From Bacteroidales bacterium (GTDB taxonomy: Bacteria > Bacteroidota > Bacteroidia > Bacteroidales > ML635J-15): a stretch of DNA of 6,451 bases. Position 1 is the stretch's first letter. Each line of letters opens with the position of its first letter. Position numbers and translations under genes: made by a program. The stretch covers positions 1 to 6,451 of the forward strand of contig JAQVEY010000145.1 in assembly GCA_028697515.1 (NCBI GenBank). The letters are read 5' to 3'. Under the pieces are notes generated by a model. It ran no database searches. It was not told the DNA's origin and saw only the letters and a list, made by a program, of their open reading frames with translations. Of the stretch, positions 1 through 5,178 are shown in pieces.

Positions 1-1
1 G

Positions 2-682
2 AAAGACAAGCGTATTAAATGGCATATGGCAATGGGTATTAGCCCAGCAAAATACCGCTGGCATGCTCATGATAAATTGGCACATTATGCAAATGCCGCT
101 TTTGATATAGAGTTCGAATTTCCATTTGGTTTTAAAGAACTAGAAGGCATTCATTCCCGTACCGATTTTGATCTTACTCAACATCAGAATTTCTCAGGTA
201 AAAAGATACAATATTTCGATAATGAATCTGGCGAAAGCTATGTTCCTTATGTGGTAGAAACATCGCTAGGCTTAGACAGAACTTTCCTATCATTATTATC
301 AGCATGCTATCAAGAAGAAAAAGTTGGAGAAGAAACTCGCGTAGTATTAAATTTTCCTGTGCCTCTTGCTCCAGTCAAAGTTGCAGTCCTTCCATTAGTA
401 AAAAAAGATGGTTTGCCAGAATTGGCCAGAACAATAATGGACGATTTAAAATTTGATATGAACTGCATGTATGAAGAGAAAGATTCCATTGGTAAACGAT
501 ATCGCCGTCAGGATGCAATTGGAACACCATTCTGTATAACTATCGACCATCAGTCTCTTGAGGATAAAAATGTAACCATCCGCTATCGTGACACAATGAT
601 TCAAGAAAGAATTCCCGCAGAGAAAGTAGCTGAAATTGTTAAAGAAAAGATTGATATTAAAAACCTTCTGAAGCAATTGTAA
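2..682 (+). CDS. glyQS: Glycyl-tRNA synthetase, alpha2 (single-chain) type, C-terminal 226 residues (5' end outside window)
   Basis: This enzyme charges tRNA-Gly with glycine in the cytoplasm. The reading frame is open to the left edge (visible residues begin KDKRIKWHMAMGIS), so the internal ATG at 26 is not the start. The visible part holds the end of the class II catalytic core: the ELEGIHSRTDFDL segment of the glycine pocket, and motif 3 as ETSLGLDRTF near visible residues 86-95. It is followed by the anticodon-binding domain from about residue 115 (LNFPVPLAPVKVAVLPLVKK to the end), with the YEEKDSIGKRYRRQDAIGTPFCITID block typical of this family. The family is roughly 500 residues long, so about 290 residues are missing upstream. 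The type is the archaeal/eukaryotic-like homodimer that Bacteroidota use, not the GlyQ/GlyS tetramer. The gene ends with TAA, and the next gene starts 18 bases later with no terminator between, so the two may share a transcript. The identification is firm. Confidence 0.95.
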   Translation, partial: KDKRIKWHMAMGISPAKYRWHAHDKLAHYANAAFDIEFEFPFGFKELEGIHSRTDFDLTQHQNFSGKKIQYFDNESGESYVPYVVETSLGLDRTFLSLLSACYQEEKVGEETRVVLNFPVPLAPVKVAVLPLVKKDGLPELARTIMDDLKFDMNCMYEEKDSIGKRYRRQDAIGTPFCITIDHQSLEDKNVTIRYRDTMIQERIPAEKVAEIVKEKIDIKNLLKQL

Positions 683-700
683 TTCAATCTCTGATACAAA

Positions 701-1606
701 ATGGACAAAAGAAAACGTTTACTTGTTGTTTATCCTCTTCTTATTATATCAATGATATTGTGGGGGACTTCTTTTGTTTGGAGTAAAATAGCCTTGCAAC
801 ACTATAATTCTTTCACAATTGTATTTCTTCGTTTATTGATATCTTCAATTATTCTTATCCCTGTTTTGGCAATAACAAAAAAGTTTTGCTTTCCTGATAA
901 GAAACATTGGCTATTGTTTATGCTATTGGCAATGTTTGAACCTTTTTTATACTTTATTGGAGAAACAACGGGTTTGTCTTATGTAGATCCTTCAATGGCA
1001 TCAGTAATAATATCAATAATCCCACTTTTCACACCTTTTGTCGCTTTTTATTTTTTAAAAGAAAGAATTACCGTATTAAATGTTCTTGGAATTATAATCT
1101 CAATTTCTGGAATTATGTTTCTTATGTTTGGTAAAAACATGAGTTTACAAGTTTCGGTTATAGGTCTTGCCTTACTTTCGCTTGCAATTGTTGCAGCAAA
1201 CGGTTATTCTGTTATGATAAAAAAAATCCCTGATAAATATTCTATTTTAAATATTATTTTTTGGCAAAATGTTTTTGGAATGATTTATTTTATCCCATTA
1301 TTGGCAATTTTCTCTAAAGAGGACATAATACAAACGGGGTTTGTGCCTGAAGCTTTTAGAGCTATTTTCTATTTAGGTTTTTTTGCATCAACACTTGCCT
1401 TTTTGTTTTATATGTACGCATTAAAATTTATGCCCATTACAAAAGTAAATGTCTTTACTAACATTATTCCTATTTTCACAATTATTATTTCATATTTGTT
1501 CCTTGGCGAAGAAATTGGAGCTAAAAAAATTACTGGAATTCTGATTGTAATTTCAGGAGTTGTCCTCTCACAATTAGGCAAAAACCGAAAAAAGTCTGTA
1601 TCTTAA
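701..1606 (+). CDS. DMT-superfamily EamA transporter (10 TM)
   Basis: A 301-residue inner-membrane protein built of two EamA halves, the usual size and layout of drug/metabolite transporters. The first half (about residues 13-142) opens with the characteristic ILWGTSFVWSKIAL and FLRLLISSIIL segments. The second half (about 150-291) ends with FTNIIPIFTIIISYLFLGEEIGAKKITGILIVISGVVLS, the standard C-terminal signature. About ten hydrophobic helices can be traced, near 8-28, 38-58, 70-90, 98-118, 125-143, 150-172, 183-205, 220-240, 247-268 and 275-291. The tail (GKNRKKSVS) is basic and probably cytoplasmic. Members export or import small metabolites, amino acids or drugs, and the substrate cannot be read from sequence. 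The ATG at 701 has no Shine-Dalgarno, as is usual in Bacteroidota. It lies 18 bases after glyQS, suggesting co-transcription. No + strand terminator follows, so its transcript could run into the tRNA-Cys array. Confidence 0.9.
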   Translation: MDKRKRLLVVYPLLIISMILWGTSFVWSKIALQHYNSFTIVFLRLLISSIILIPVLAITKKFCFPDKKHWLLFMLLAMFEPFLYFIGETTGLSYVDPSMASVIISIIPLFTPFVAFYFLKERITVLNVLGIIISISGIMFLMFGKNMSLQVSVIGLALLSLAIVAANGYSVMIKKIPDKYSILNIIFWQNVFGMIYFIPLLAIFSKEDIIQTGFVPEAFRAIFYLGFFASTLAFLFYMYALKFMPITKVNVFTNIIPIFTIIISYLFLGEEIGAKKITGILIVISGVVLSQLGKNRKKSVS

Positions 1607-1620
1607 AAGCAATTATTAAT

Positions 1621-1637
1621 ACCGGTCTGCAAAACCG
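1621..1637 (+). repeat. Inverted copy of the tRNA-Cys anticodon arm (unit A)
   Basis: ACCGGTCTGCAAAACCG is identical over 17 bases to the - strand tRNA-Cys from base 26 through the anticodon arm, including anticodon GCA, but it sits on the + strand. As + strand RNA it could form a 4-bp stem with a 7-base CUGCAAA loop. Confidence 0.85.
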
Positions 1638-1642
1638 TCATT

Positions 1643-1672
1643 AAAAAAGCACCTCCAAATCTGAAAGTGCTT
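1643..1672 (-). terminator. Rho-independent terminator copy, unit A
   Basis: On the - strand AAGCACTTTC and GGAGGTGCTT form a 10-bp stem (with G-T pairs) around the loop AGATTT, followed by a T run. It follows the tRNA-Cys 3' fragment at 1676-1695. Confidence 0.75.
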
Positions 1673-1675
1673 GTG

Positions 1676-1695
1676 AGGTACCTGGCGGAGTCGAA
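1676..1695 (-). pseudogene. tRNA-Cys 3'-end fragment (unit A)
   Basis: These 20 bases equal the last 20 of the intact tRNA-Cys: the T-loop TTCGACT, 3' T-stem CCGCC, 3' acceptor strand AGGTACC and discriminator T. Upstream of the T-loop the sequence becomes CGGGA, which cannot pair with CCGCC, and no D or anticodon arm precedes it in the right sense. It is therefore not a working tRNA. This breakpoint is where tyrosine integrases of tRNA-targeting islands often cross over. Confidence 0.8.
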
Positions 1696-1790
1696 TCCCG
1701 TATTCCCAAAAGCTGTGAATTTTGAACTGATTTTCTTGGGAATACGAGGATCCCCGAAAATTCCCAAAATTTTCGGGACCGCTTCCGCCA
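1683..1790. repeat. 108-bp block of nested inverted repeats (unit A)
   Basis: The ends TGGCGGA (1683-1689) and TCCGCCA (1784-1790) are perfect 7-bp inverted repeats. Inside are two hairpins. GAATCCCGTATTCCCAA (1693-1709) pairs with 1736-1752, with an unbroken 11-bp core CGTATTCCCAA/TTGGGAATACG. CCCGAAAATT (1753-1762) pairs perfectly with AATTTTCGGG (1768-1777) around a 5-base loop. Together they can form a three-way junction in RNA or single-stranded DNA. The left end coincides with the tRNA-Cys 3' fragment. It resembles a MITE or BIME-like palindromic element, but I recognise no named family. Confidence 0.8.
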
Positions 1791-1810
1791 TAATCTTTAG
1801 AAAAACATTA

Positions 1811-1827
1811 ACCGGTCTGCAAAACCG
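1811..1827 (+). repeat. Inverted copy of the tRNA-Cys anticodon arm (unit B)
   Basis: Same 17-base sequence as in unit A, 190 bases further on, and followed by the same CATTAAAAAAGC stretch that leads into the terminator hairpin. Confidence 0.85.
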
Positions 1828-1832
1828 TCATT

Positions 1833-1861
1833 AAAAAAGCACCTCCATATCGAAAGTGCTT
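1833..1861 (-). terminator. Rho-independent terminator copy, unit B
   Basis: Same 10-bp stem as in unit A with the 5-base loop GATAT on the - strand, then the T run. The loop matches unit C rather than unit A. Confidence 0.75.
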
Positions 1862-1864
1862 GTG

Positions 1865-1884
1865 AGGTACCTGGCGGAGTCGAA
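1865..1884 (-). pseudogene. tRNA-Cys 3'-end fragment (unit B)
   Basis: Identical to the unit A fragment and to the last 20 bases of the intact tRNA-Cys, with the same breakpoint inside the T-loop. The rest of the tRNA is absent, so it is non-functional. Confidence 0.8.
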
Positions 1885-1979
1885 TCCCGTATTCCCAAAA
1901 GCTGTGAATTTTGAACTGATTTTCTTGGGAATACGAGGATCCCCGAAAATTATCAAAATTTTCGGGACCGCTTCCGCCA
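1872..1979. repeat. 108-bp block of nested inverted repeats (unit B)
   Basis: Same architecture and length as the unit A block: TGGCGGA/TCCGCCA ends, the CGTATTCCCAA hairpin and the CCCGAAAATT hairpin. The only change is in the 5-base loop of the second hairpin (CCCAA in A, ATCAA in B), so every stem is kept. Confidence 0.8.
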
Positions 1980-1999
1980 TAATCTTTAGAAAAACATTA

Positions 2000-2015
2000 A
2001 CCGGTCTGCAAAACC
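2000..2015 (+). repeat. Inverted copy of the tRNA-Cys anticodon arm (unit C)
   Basis: Sixteen bases match the tRNA-Cys anticodon arm; the next base is A instead of G. It lies just beyond the terminator of the functional tRNA gene, so - strand read-through RNA would carry the complement of the tRNA's own anticodon arm. Confidence 0.8.
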
Positions 2016-2021
2016 ATCATT

Positions 2022-2050
2022 AAAAAAGCACCTCCATATCGAAAGTGCTT
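2022..2050 (-). terminator. Rho-independent terminator of the tRNA-Cys gene
   Basis: Three bases after the tRNA discriminator, AAGCACTTTC and GGAGGTGCTT form a 10-bp stem with loop GATAT, then six T on the - strand. It is the natural end of the tRNA transcript and the likely ancestor of the two copies further left. Confidence 0.85.
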
Positions 2051-2053
2051 GTG

Positions 2054-2124
2054 AGGTACCTGGCGGAGTCGAACCGCCGTAGCCGGTTTTGCAGACCGGT
2101 GCCTAGCCACTCGGCTAAGGTACC
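2054..2124 (-). tRNA. tRNA-Cys (anticodon GCA)
   Basis: The 71 bases fold into a full cloverleaf. The acceptor stem is GGTACCT/AGGTACC (7 bp). The D arm is GCC/GGC. The anticodon arm is CCGGT-CTGCAAA-ACCGG with anticodon GCA at 2092-2090. The variable loop is 4 bases, and the T arm is GGCGG-TTCGACT-CCGCC. The discriminator base is U73, the known identity base of tRNA-Cys. CCA is not encoded (the gene is followed by CAC), so it must be added after transcription. It is the only intact tRNA in the window. A consensus promoter lies just upstream and a terminator just downstream, so it looks like a single-gene unit. Confidence 0.97.
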
Positions 2125-2134
2125 AAAAGGATTG

Positions 2135-2165
2135 CAAATATAATTTTTTTTCTTTATCAGTCAAA
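2135..2165 (-). promoter_or_regulatory. Bacteroidota-type promoter of tRNA-Cys (TTTG-N19-TATATTTG)
   Basis: On the - strand TTTG (2165-2162), a 19-base spacer and TATATTTG (2142-2135) exactly match the -33/-7 consensus known from Bacteroides (TTTG and TAnnTTTG). Transcription should begin a few bases before the tRNA 5' end at 2124. The -33 box lies 6 bases after the stop codon of the CWC gene. Confidence 0.8.
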
Positions 2166-2171
2166 ATAAAT

Positions 2172-2381
2172 TTACATTTTGTCTGGAATATTTGAATTAT
2201 TATCTTTTGCAAACTTCAGAATTAAACATTCTAGACAGTCTTTGCATAGGCAATCTTTAAACTCTGATTTAAGAATTTTTGACAAATCTTCTGGTATTTC
2301 AAGTTTTACACACCAGCAGTCATTAGATCTCAAACATTCGAATTCCGTTCCACATCGTTCACATGTTTTCAATATTGTCAT
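2172..2381 (-). CDS. Small cysteine-rich CWC-type protein
   Basis: A 69-residue cytoplasmic protein with nine cysteines. CERC at 7-10, C16, and CWC at 22-24 give the N-terminal pattern CxxCGxxFxC...CWC that defines the cysteine-rich CWC family, and a second cluster CLCKDCLEC lies at 44-52. The spacing suggests a small metal-binding fold of zinc-ribbon type; the family's function is not established. The ATG at 2381 directly precedes TILKTCERCG, which fits the usual short N-terminus. No Shine-Dalgarno or clear TAnnTTTG box is seen upstream. The gene is divergent from the PLP enzyme (115 bases between starts). It reads toward tRNA-Cys, whose promoter begins just past its stop, so read-through from this gene could also supply tRNA-Cys. 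The antisense + strand frame over the same bases is not coding. The family call is by recognition of the motif. Confidence 0.82.
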   Translation of the reverse strand: MTILKTCERCGTEFECLRSNDCWCVKLEIPEDLSKILKSEFKDCLCKDCLECLILKFAKDNNSNIPDKM

Positions 2382-2450
2382 TATAATTTAAACTATAATT
2401 CTAAATTTCTTAAAAATACAATAATAATTATTTAATCATAATAAGTTTTA

Positions 2451-2458
2451 TAATTTTG
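2451..2458 (+). promoter_or_regulatory. Probable -7 box (TAATTTTG) of the PLP enzyme gene
   Basis: TAATTTTG fits TAnnTTTG and lies 38 bases before the ATG at 2497, giving a leader of about 30 bases. No good TTTG is found 19-20 bases upstream (the nearest is TTTA at 2431-2434), so only the -7 half is convincing. The leader is too short for a riboswitch. Confidence 0.5.
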
Positions 2459-2496
2459 TAGCCTATAAATAAAATTACTTACAATAATTATTAGAA

Positions 2497-3678
2497 ATGG
2501 ACACAAAAAACAAAGGTTTCAACACCAAATTAATTCACGCAGGTGATTACGAGGATGCGTTGGGAAGTGCAGTTCCGCCAATTTACCAAACATCAACATT
2601 CAGGTTTAAAAATGCAAAACACGGTGCAGATTGCTTCGCCGGAAGAGATTCTGGGTATATTTACACTCGCATTGGTAATCCAACTATTAATTCATTTGAA
2701 GACAAACTGGCTCAACTCGAAAACGGGTATAGAGGTATTGCATTATCAAGTGGAATGGCTGCGGTTACAACAGTTTATATGGCATTATTGGGCAAAGACT
2801 CTCACATGATAAGTACGAATGCCGTTTATGGTCCTACCAGAGCAGTTGTCGAAAGAGATTTTTCACGTTTTGGCGTTCAATATGATTATGTTGACACAGC
2901 AGATTTGGCACAAGTTGAAAAAGCCATTAAACCAAATACAAAACTCTTGTATATTGAAACTCCTACAAATCCAACTATGGTGTTAACAGATTTAAAAGCA
3001 GTTTCTGCTCTTGCTCATAAACATAACATCATTGTTTGTGTTGACAATACGTTTTGCTCACCATATCTGCAAAAGCCTCTTGACTTGGGTGCTGACATAG
3101 CTTTGCATTCAATAACCAAATTTATTAATGGACATGCTGACATTGTAGGAGGAGCTTTGATTGCAAAAGATCCTGAAGTTTATAAAAAATTACGTCAGAC
3201 AATGGTTTATATGGGATGCAATATGGATCCTCATCAGGCATACATGGTTAACCGTGGGCTAAAAACCTTATCTTTAAGAGTTGATCGTCAGCAACAAAGT
3301 GCTCAAAAGATTGCTGAATTTTTAGAAGGCCATCCTAAAGTATCATGGGTTAAATATCCGGGATTAAAATCACATCCTCAATATGAACTTGCTAAGCAAC
3401 AAATGTCTGGTTCTGGTGCAATGATAAGTTTTGGATTAAATGGTGGTTTTGCAGCAGGTGAAAGAATGATGAACAATGTGCATCTTGCTATGTTGGCAGT
3501 TTCTTTAGGTGGAGTAGAATCACTAATACAACACCCTGCTTCAATGACACATGCAGGTTTATCAAAAGAATCACGTGAAGCAGCAGGTATTACTGACGGA
3601 TTAGTAAGATTTGCTACAGGCATTGAAGACTGCGAAGATATAATTGCAGACTTGGCTCACGCACTTGAAATGGTTTAA
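2497..3678 (+). CDS. Trans-sulfuration PLP enzyme, methionine gamma-lyase-like
   Basis: A 393-residue Cys/Met metabolism PLP enzyme, full length for the family. It most resembles methionine gamma-lyase (methionine to methanethiol, 2-oxobutyrate and ammonia) in blocks such as VPPIYQTSTFRF, ADCFAG, YIYTRIGNPT, ISFGLNGGFAAGERMMNN and AVSLGGVESLIQHPASMTH. Expected active-site residues are present: Y56/R58 (PLP phosphate from the partner subunit), S85-G86-M87, Y111, D183 in VDNTF, S205 and T207, the Schiff-base K208 in HSITKFINGHAD, and R371 for the carboxylate. The loop after Y111 reads YGPT, whereas characterised methionine gamma-lyases have YGCT and cystathionine enzymes YGGT. Substrate choice is therefore open: methionine or homocysteine gamma-lyase, cystathionine gamma-lyase or a gamma-synthase. 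A -7 box lies upstream and a strong terminator downstream, so it appears monocistronic. The family is certain, the exact reaction is not. Confidence 0.9.
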   Translation: MDTKNKGFNTKLIHAGDYEDALGSAVPPIYQTSTFRFKNAKHGADCFAGRDSGYIYTRIGNPTINSFEDKLAQLENGYRGIALSSGMAAVTTVYMALLGKDSHMISTNAVYGPTRAVVERDFSRFGVQYDYVDTADLAQVEKAIKPNTKLLYIETPTNPTMVLTDLKAVSALAHKHNIIVCVDNTFCSPYLQKPLDLGADIALHSITKFINGHADIVGGALIAKDPEVYKKLRQTMVYMGCNMDPHQAYMVNRGLKTLSLRVDRQQQSAQKIAEFLEGHPKVSWVKYPGLKSHPQYELAKQQMSGSGAMISFGLNGGFAAGERMMNNVHLAMLAVSLGGVESLIQHPASMTHAGLSKESREAAGITDGLVRFATGIEDCEDIIADLAHALEMV

Positions 3679-3701
3679 AATATTTTAATTGAATTAAATT
3701 G

Positions 3702-3735
3702 GAGCTGTCCAGAGAATTGTGGCAGCTCTTTTTTT
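3702..3735 (+). terminator. Rho-independent terminator of the PLP enzyme gene
   Basis: GAGCTG/CAGCTC extended by CCA/TGG across a one-base bulge, with an 8-base loop, then seven T. It lies 24 bases after the stop codon. Read from the other strand the hairpin is followed only by CCAATTTAATT, so it may weakly end the convergent secreted-protein gene too. Confidence 0.88.
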
Positions 3736-3753
3736 ATGTAATCATTTTAAGAT

Positions 3754-5151
3754 CTATGGACACACATCAACGCTTAAAGATCTTGAGGGACCATCTCCAC
3801 AAGAATTCGAAGGAGTTACAACAACATCTCCGTCAAGAGAACCGGCATTTATAGTAATGCTACTTGTTCCCTGTCCGGTAGCTATAGTCCAGTCTGCAGG
3901 AACAGTCCATTGATAATCATATCCTTCATCAGTAATACTATAAGTAAATTCATTACTACCCGAACCTGCACTAAATTCTATATTGTCAAACCATACATAA
4001 AACGAGTTGCTGTTATTATATCCGCAACTCGGTTCGAGATAAAACAAAATGTTTGATTTATCGCTTATCGCTGAGATGTCAAAATTTACCTGAACATCAT
4101 CACATGAACGTACTTCGGAGAATTTAAACCCTTTTCCGTTAACGCCCGAATCATAAGTAACATCACTTCCATTGATTTTTACTGAAACAACATTATGCTC
4201 ATATCCTCCGTCAGCCCACACATAAAATCTACACCAATCGTTTGTATGTGATGCAAAATAAGAATGAGAAACATCAAAACTTAAAGTAACTTCATCGTGA
4301 CCTGTACAATCAATTTCTGGTAGTCGTAAAAAATTACCCCAGTAATTGTTCCATGAACTCTGATAACCGACTTGTCCATCTGGACAACCCCCTGTAGCAG
4401 AATGTGCAATCGGATCATTAAAATCGGGTGCAAACCATACAGTTGTCGGAGCAGATGAGCCATGAACTAGGATGTCAGTACTAAAGCCTTGGGGACCTAA
4501 AAGTACTGTCGAAGAAGGGCATATTTCTGTGGGCCCTGAGATAACTGAAGGTTGTCCAGGAACTTGTAAAATTGTCAAAGTTGCAGAATTGCTAGTTGCC
4601 GGAGGTGGATTATTCCCAGTTACTATACATCTGAAAAGCCATGAGTCATTACTGCCAACAACTCCTGTTAATGTCAGTTCATTTGTAGAATAGCCACTAT
4701 ATACAGGATCTGTGCCGGGTGCAGTTATATCTTGCCAACTTGTACCTGTATTGACCTGCCACTGAAACGATATTCCTCCTGCAGAAGTAACAGAAAATGA
4801 ACCATTATCGGACTCACAAACAGAAATGTTCTGAGGATGAGTATCAATAGTAACACCCGTTTCCGAGATATTACCGCATAAACTTAACCATATTGTTCCA
4901 TTGTAATAATTAATACATTTTTCCGTAGTATTATAAATTATTAATCCTTCTGCCGGTGATGATATTGCGTCTCTTTCTACAGTACTAAGGCGTGGGGGAA
5001 GGAAACCCTGTGTTGTTGAATTTAATTCCAGAAGAGCAGATGCGTCAGGTGTATCGGTATTAATTCCCACATTTTGGGCATTGGTGTAAAATGAAAAACT
5101 TAAAATAAAAATTAATATAAGTTGAATAAACTTTTTTAAAACGATTTTCAT
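3754..5151 (-). CDS. Secreted modular protein with Ig-like and PKD-like domains
   Basis: A 465-residue exported protein of unknown function. Residues 1-25 are a signal peptide (MKIVLKK, a hydrophobic stretch, cut near TNA-Q). Residues 27-93 are the NVGINTDTPDASALLELN...GFLPPRLSTVERDAISSPAEGLIIYN...NYYNGTIWLSLCG module common at the start of Bacteroidota surface proteins and tail-fibre-like proteins. Residues 103-195 are an Ig-like domain (FQWQVNTGTSWQDI, ELTLTGV, FRCIVTG). Residues 200-214 and 400-463 look like two parts of one PKD-like domain, separated by a probable beta-rich region with aromatic residues (about 220-395) that I do not recognise. No type IX secretion C-terminal sorting domain is visible. 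The ATG at 5151 is chosen because a longer frame begins with TTG at 5181 that lies inside the promoter -7 box. It is convergent with the PLP gene. Adhesion or surface binding is inference only. Confidence 0.85.
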   Translation of the reverse strand: MKIVLKKFIQLILIFILSFSFYTNAQNVGINTDTPDASALLELNSTTQGFLPPRLSTVERDAISSPAEGLIIYNTTEKCINYYNGTIWLSLCGNISETGVTIDTHPQNISVCESDNGSFSVTSAGGISFQWQVNTGTSWQDITAPGTDPVYSGYSTNELTLTGVVGSNDSWLFRCIVTGNNPPPATSNSATLTILQVPGQPSVISGPTEICPSSTVLLGPQGFSTDILVHGSSAPTTVWFAPDFNDPIAHSATGGCPDGQVGYQSSWNNYWGNFLRLPEIDCTGHDEVTLSFDVSHSYFASHTNDWCRFYVWADGGYEHNVVSVKINGSDVTYDSGVNGKGFKFSEVRSCDDVQVNFDISAISDKSNILFYLEPSCGYNNSNSFYVWFDNIEFSAGSGSNEFTYSITDEGYDYQWTVPADWTIATGQGTSSITINAGSLDGDVVVTPSNSCGDGPSRSLSVDVCP

Positions 5152-5178
5152 GATTCGTGAATTTCTATTTATAATAGA

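Larger units (their letters stand above)
1621..2073. repeat. Tandem array of a 189-190 bp unit containing tRNA-Cys 3' ends (two full units and one partial)
   Basis: Unit A spans 1621-1810, unit B 1811-1999 and the partial unit C 2000-2073, where C runs into the intact tRNA-Cys gene. A and B are identical except in two short spots, both hairpin loops. B and C differ at one base (g1827 versus a2016) until they diverge after 2073, inside the tRNA T-loop. Reading left to right, each unit has an anticodon-arm copy (ACCGGTCTGCAAAACC), a terminator for - strand transcripts, and the last 20 bases of tRNA-Cys in inverse sense. In A and B a 108-bp hairpin block (overlapping the tRNA end) and the spacer TAATCTTTAGAAAAACATTA follow. 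No believable protein is encoded. The left edge is sharp: the bases before 1621 do not match those before 1811 or 2000, apart from a short ATTA. The array fills most of the 447 bases between the transporter and the tRNA. Confidence 0.9.

Noticed and set aside
1603..1791. 62-codon - strand open frame inside the array
   Set aside because: It starts in the hairpin block and runs through the tRNA fragment and terminator. The same sequence recurs in the next unit, and the peptide resembles nothing. It is by-product reading of a non-coding repeat.
1621..2073. CRISPR array
   Set aside because: The repeats are about 190 bases and contiguous, with no short repeat/unique spacer alternation and no cas genes.
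1997..2212. 71-codon - strand open frame across tRNA-Cys
   Set aside because: It covers the tRNA gene, its promoter and its terminator and overlaps the 3' end of the CWC gene in another frame. It is not a protein gene.
2179..2391. + strand 70-codon frame opposite the CWC gene
   Set aside because: The - strand frame has a recognisable CxxC...CWC pattern; the + strand frame is its shadow.
2459..2496. SAM riboswitch or T-box before the PLP enzyme
   Set aside because: The leader after the -7 box is only about 30 AT-rich bases, with no room or motif for either structure.
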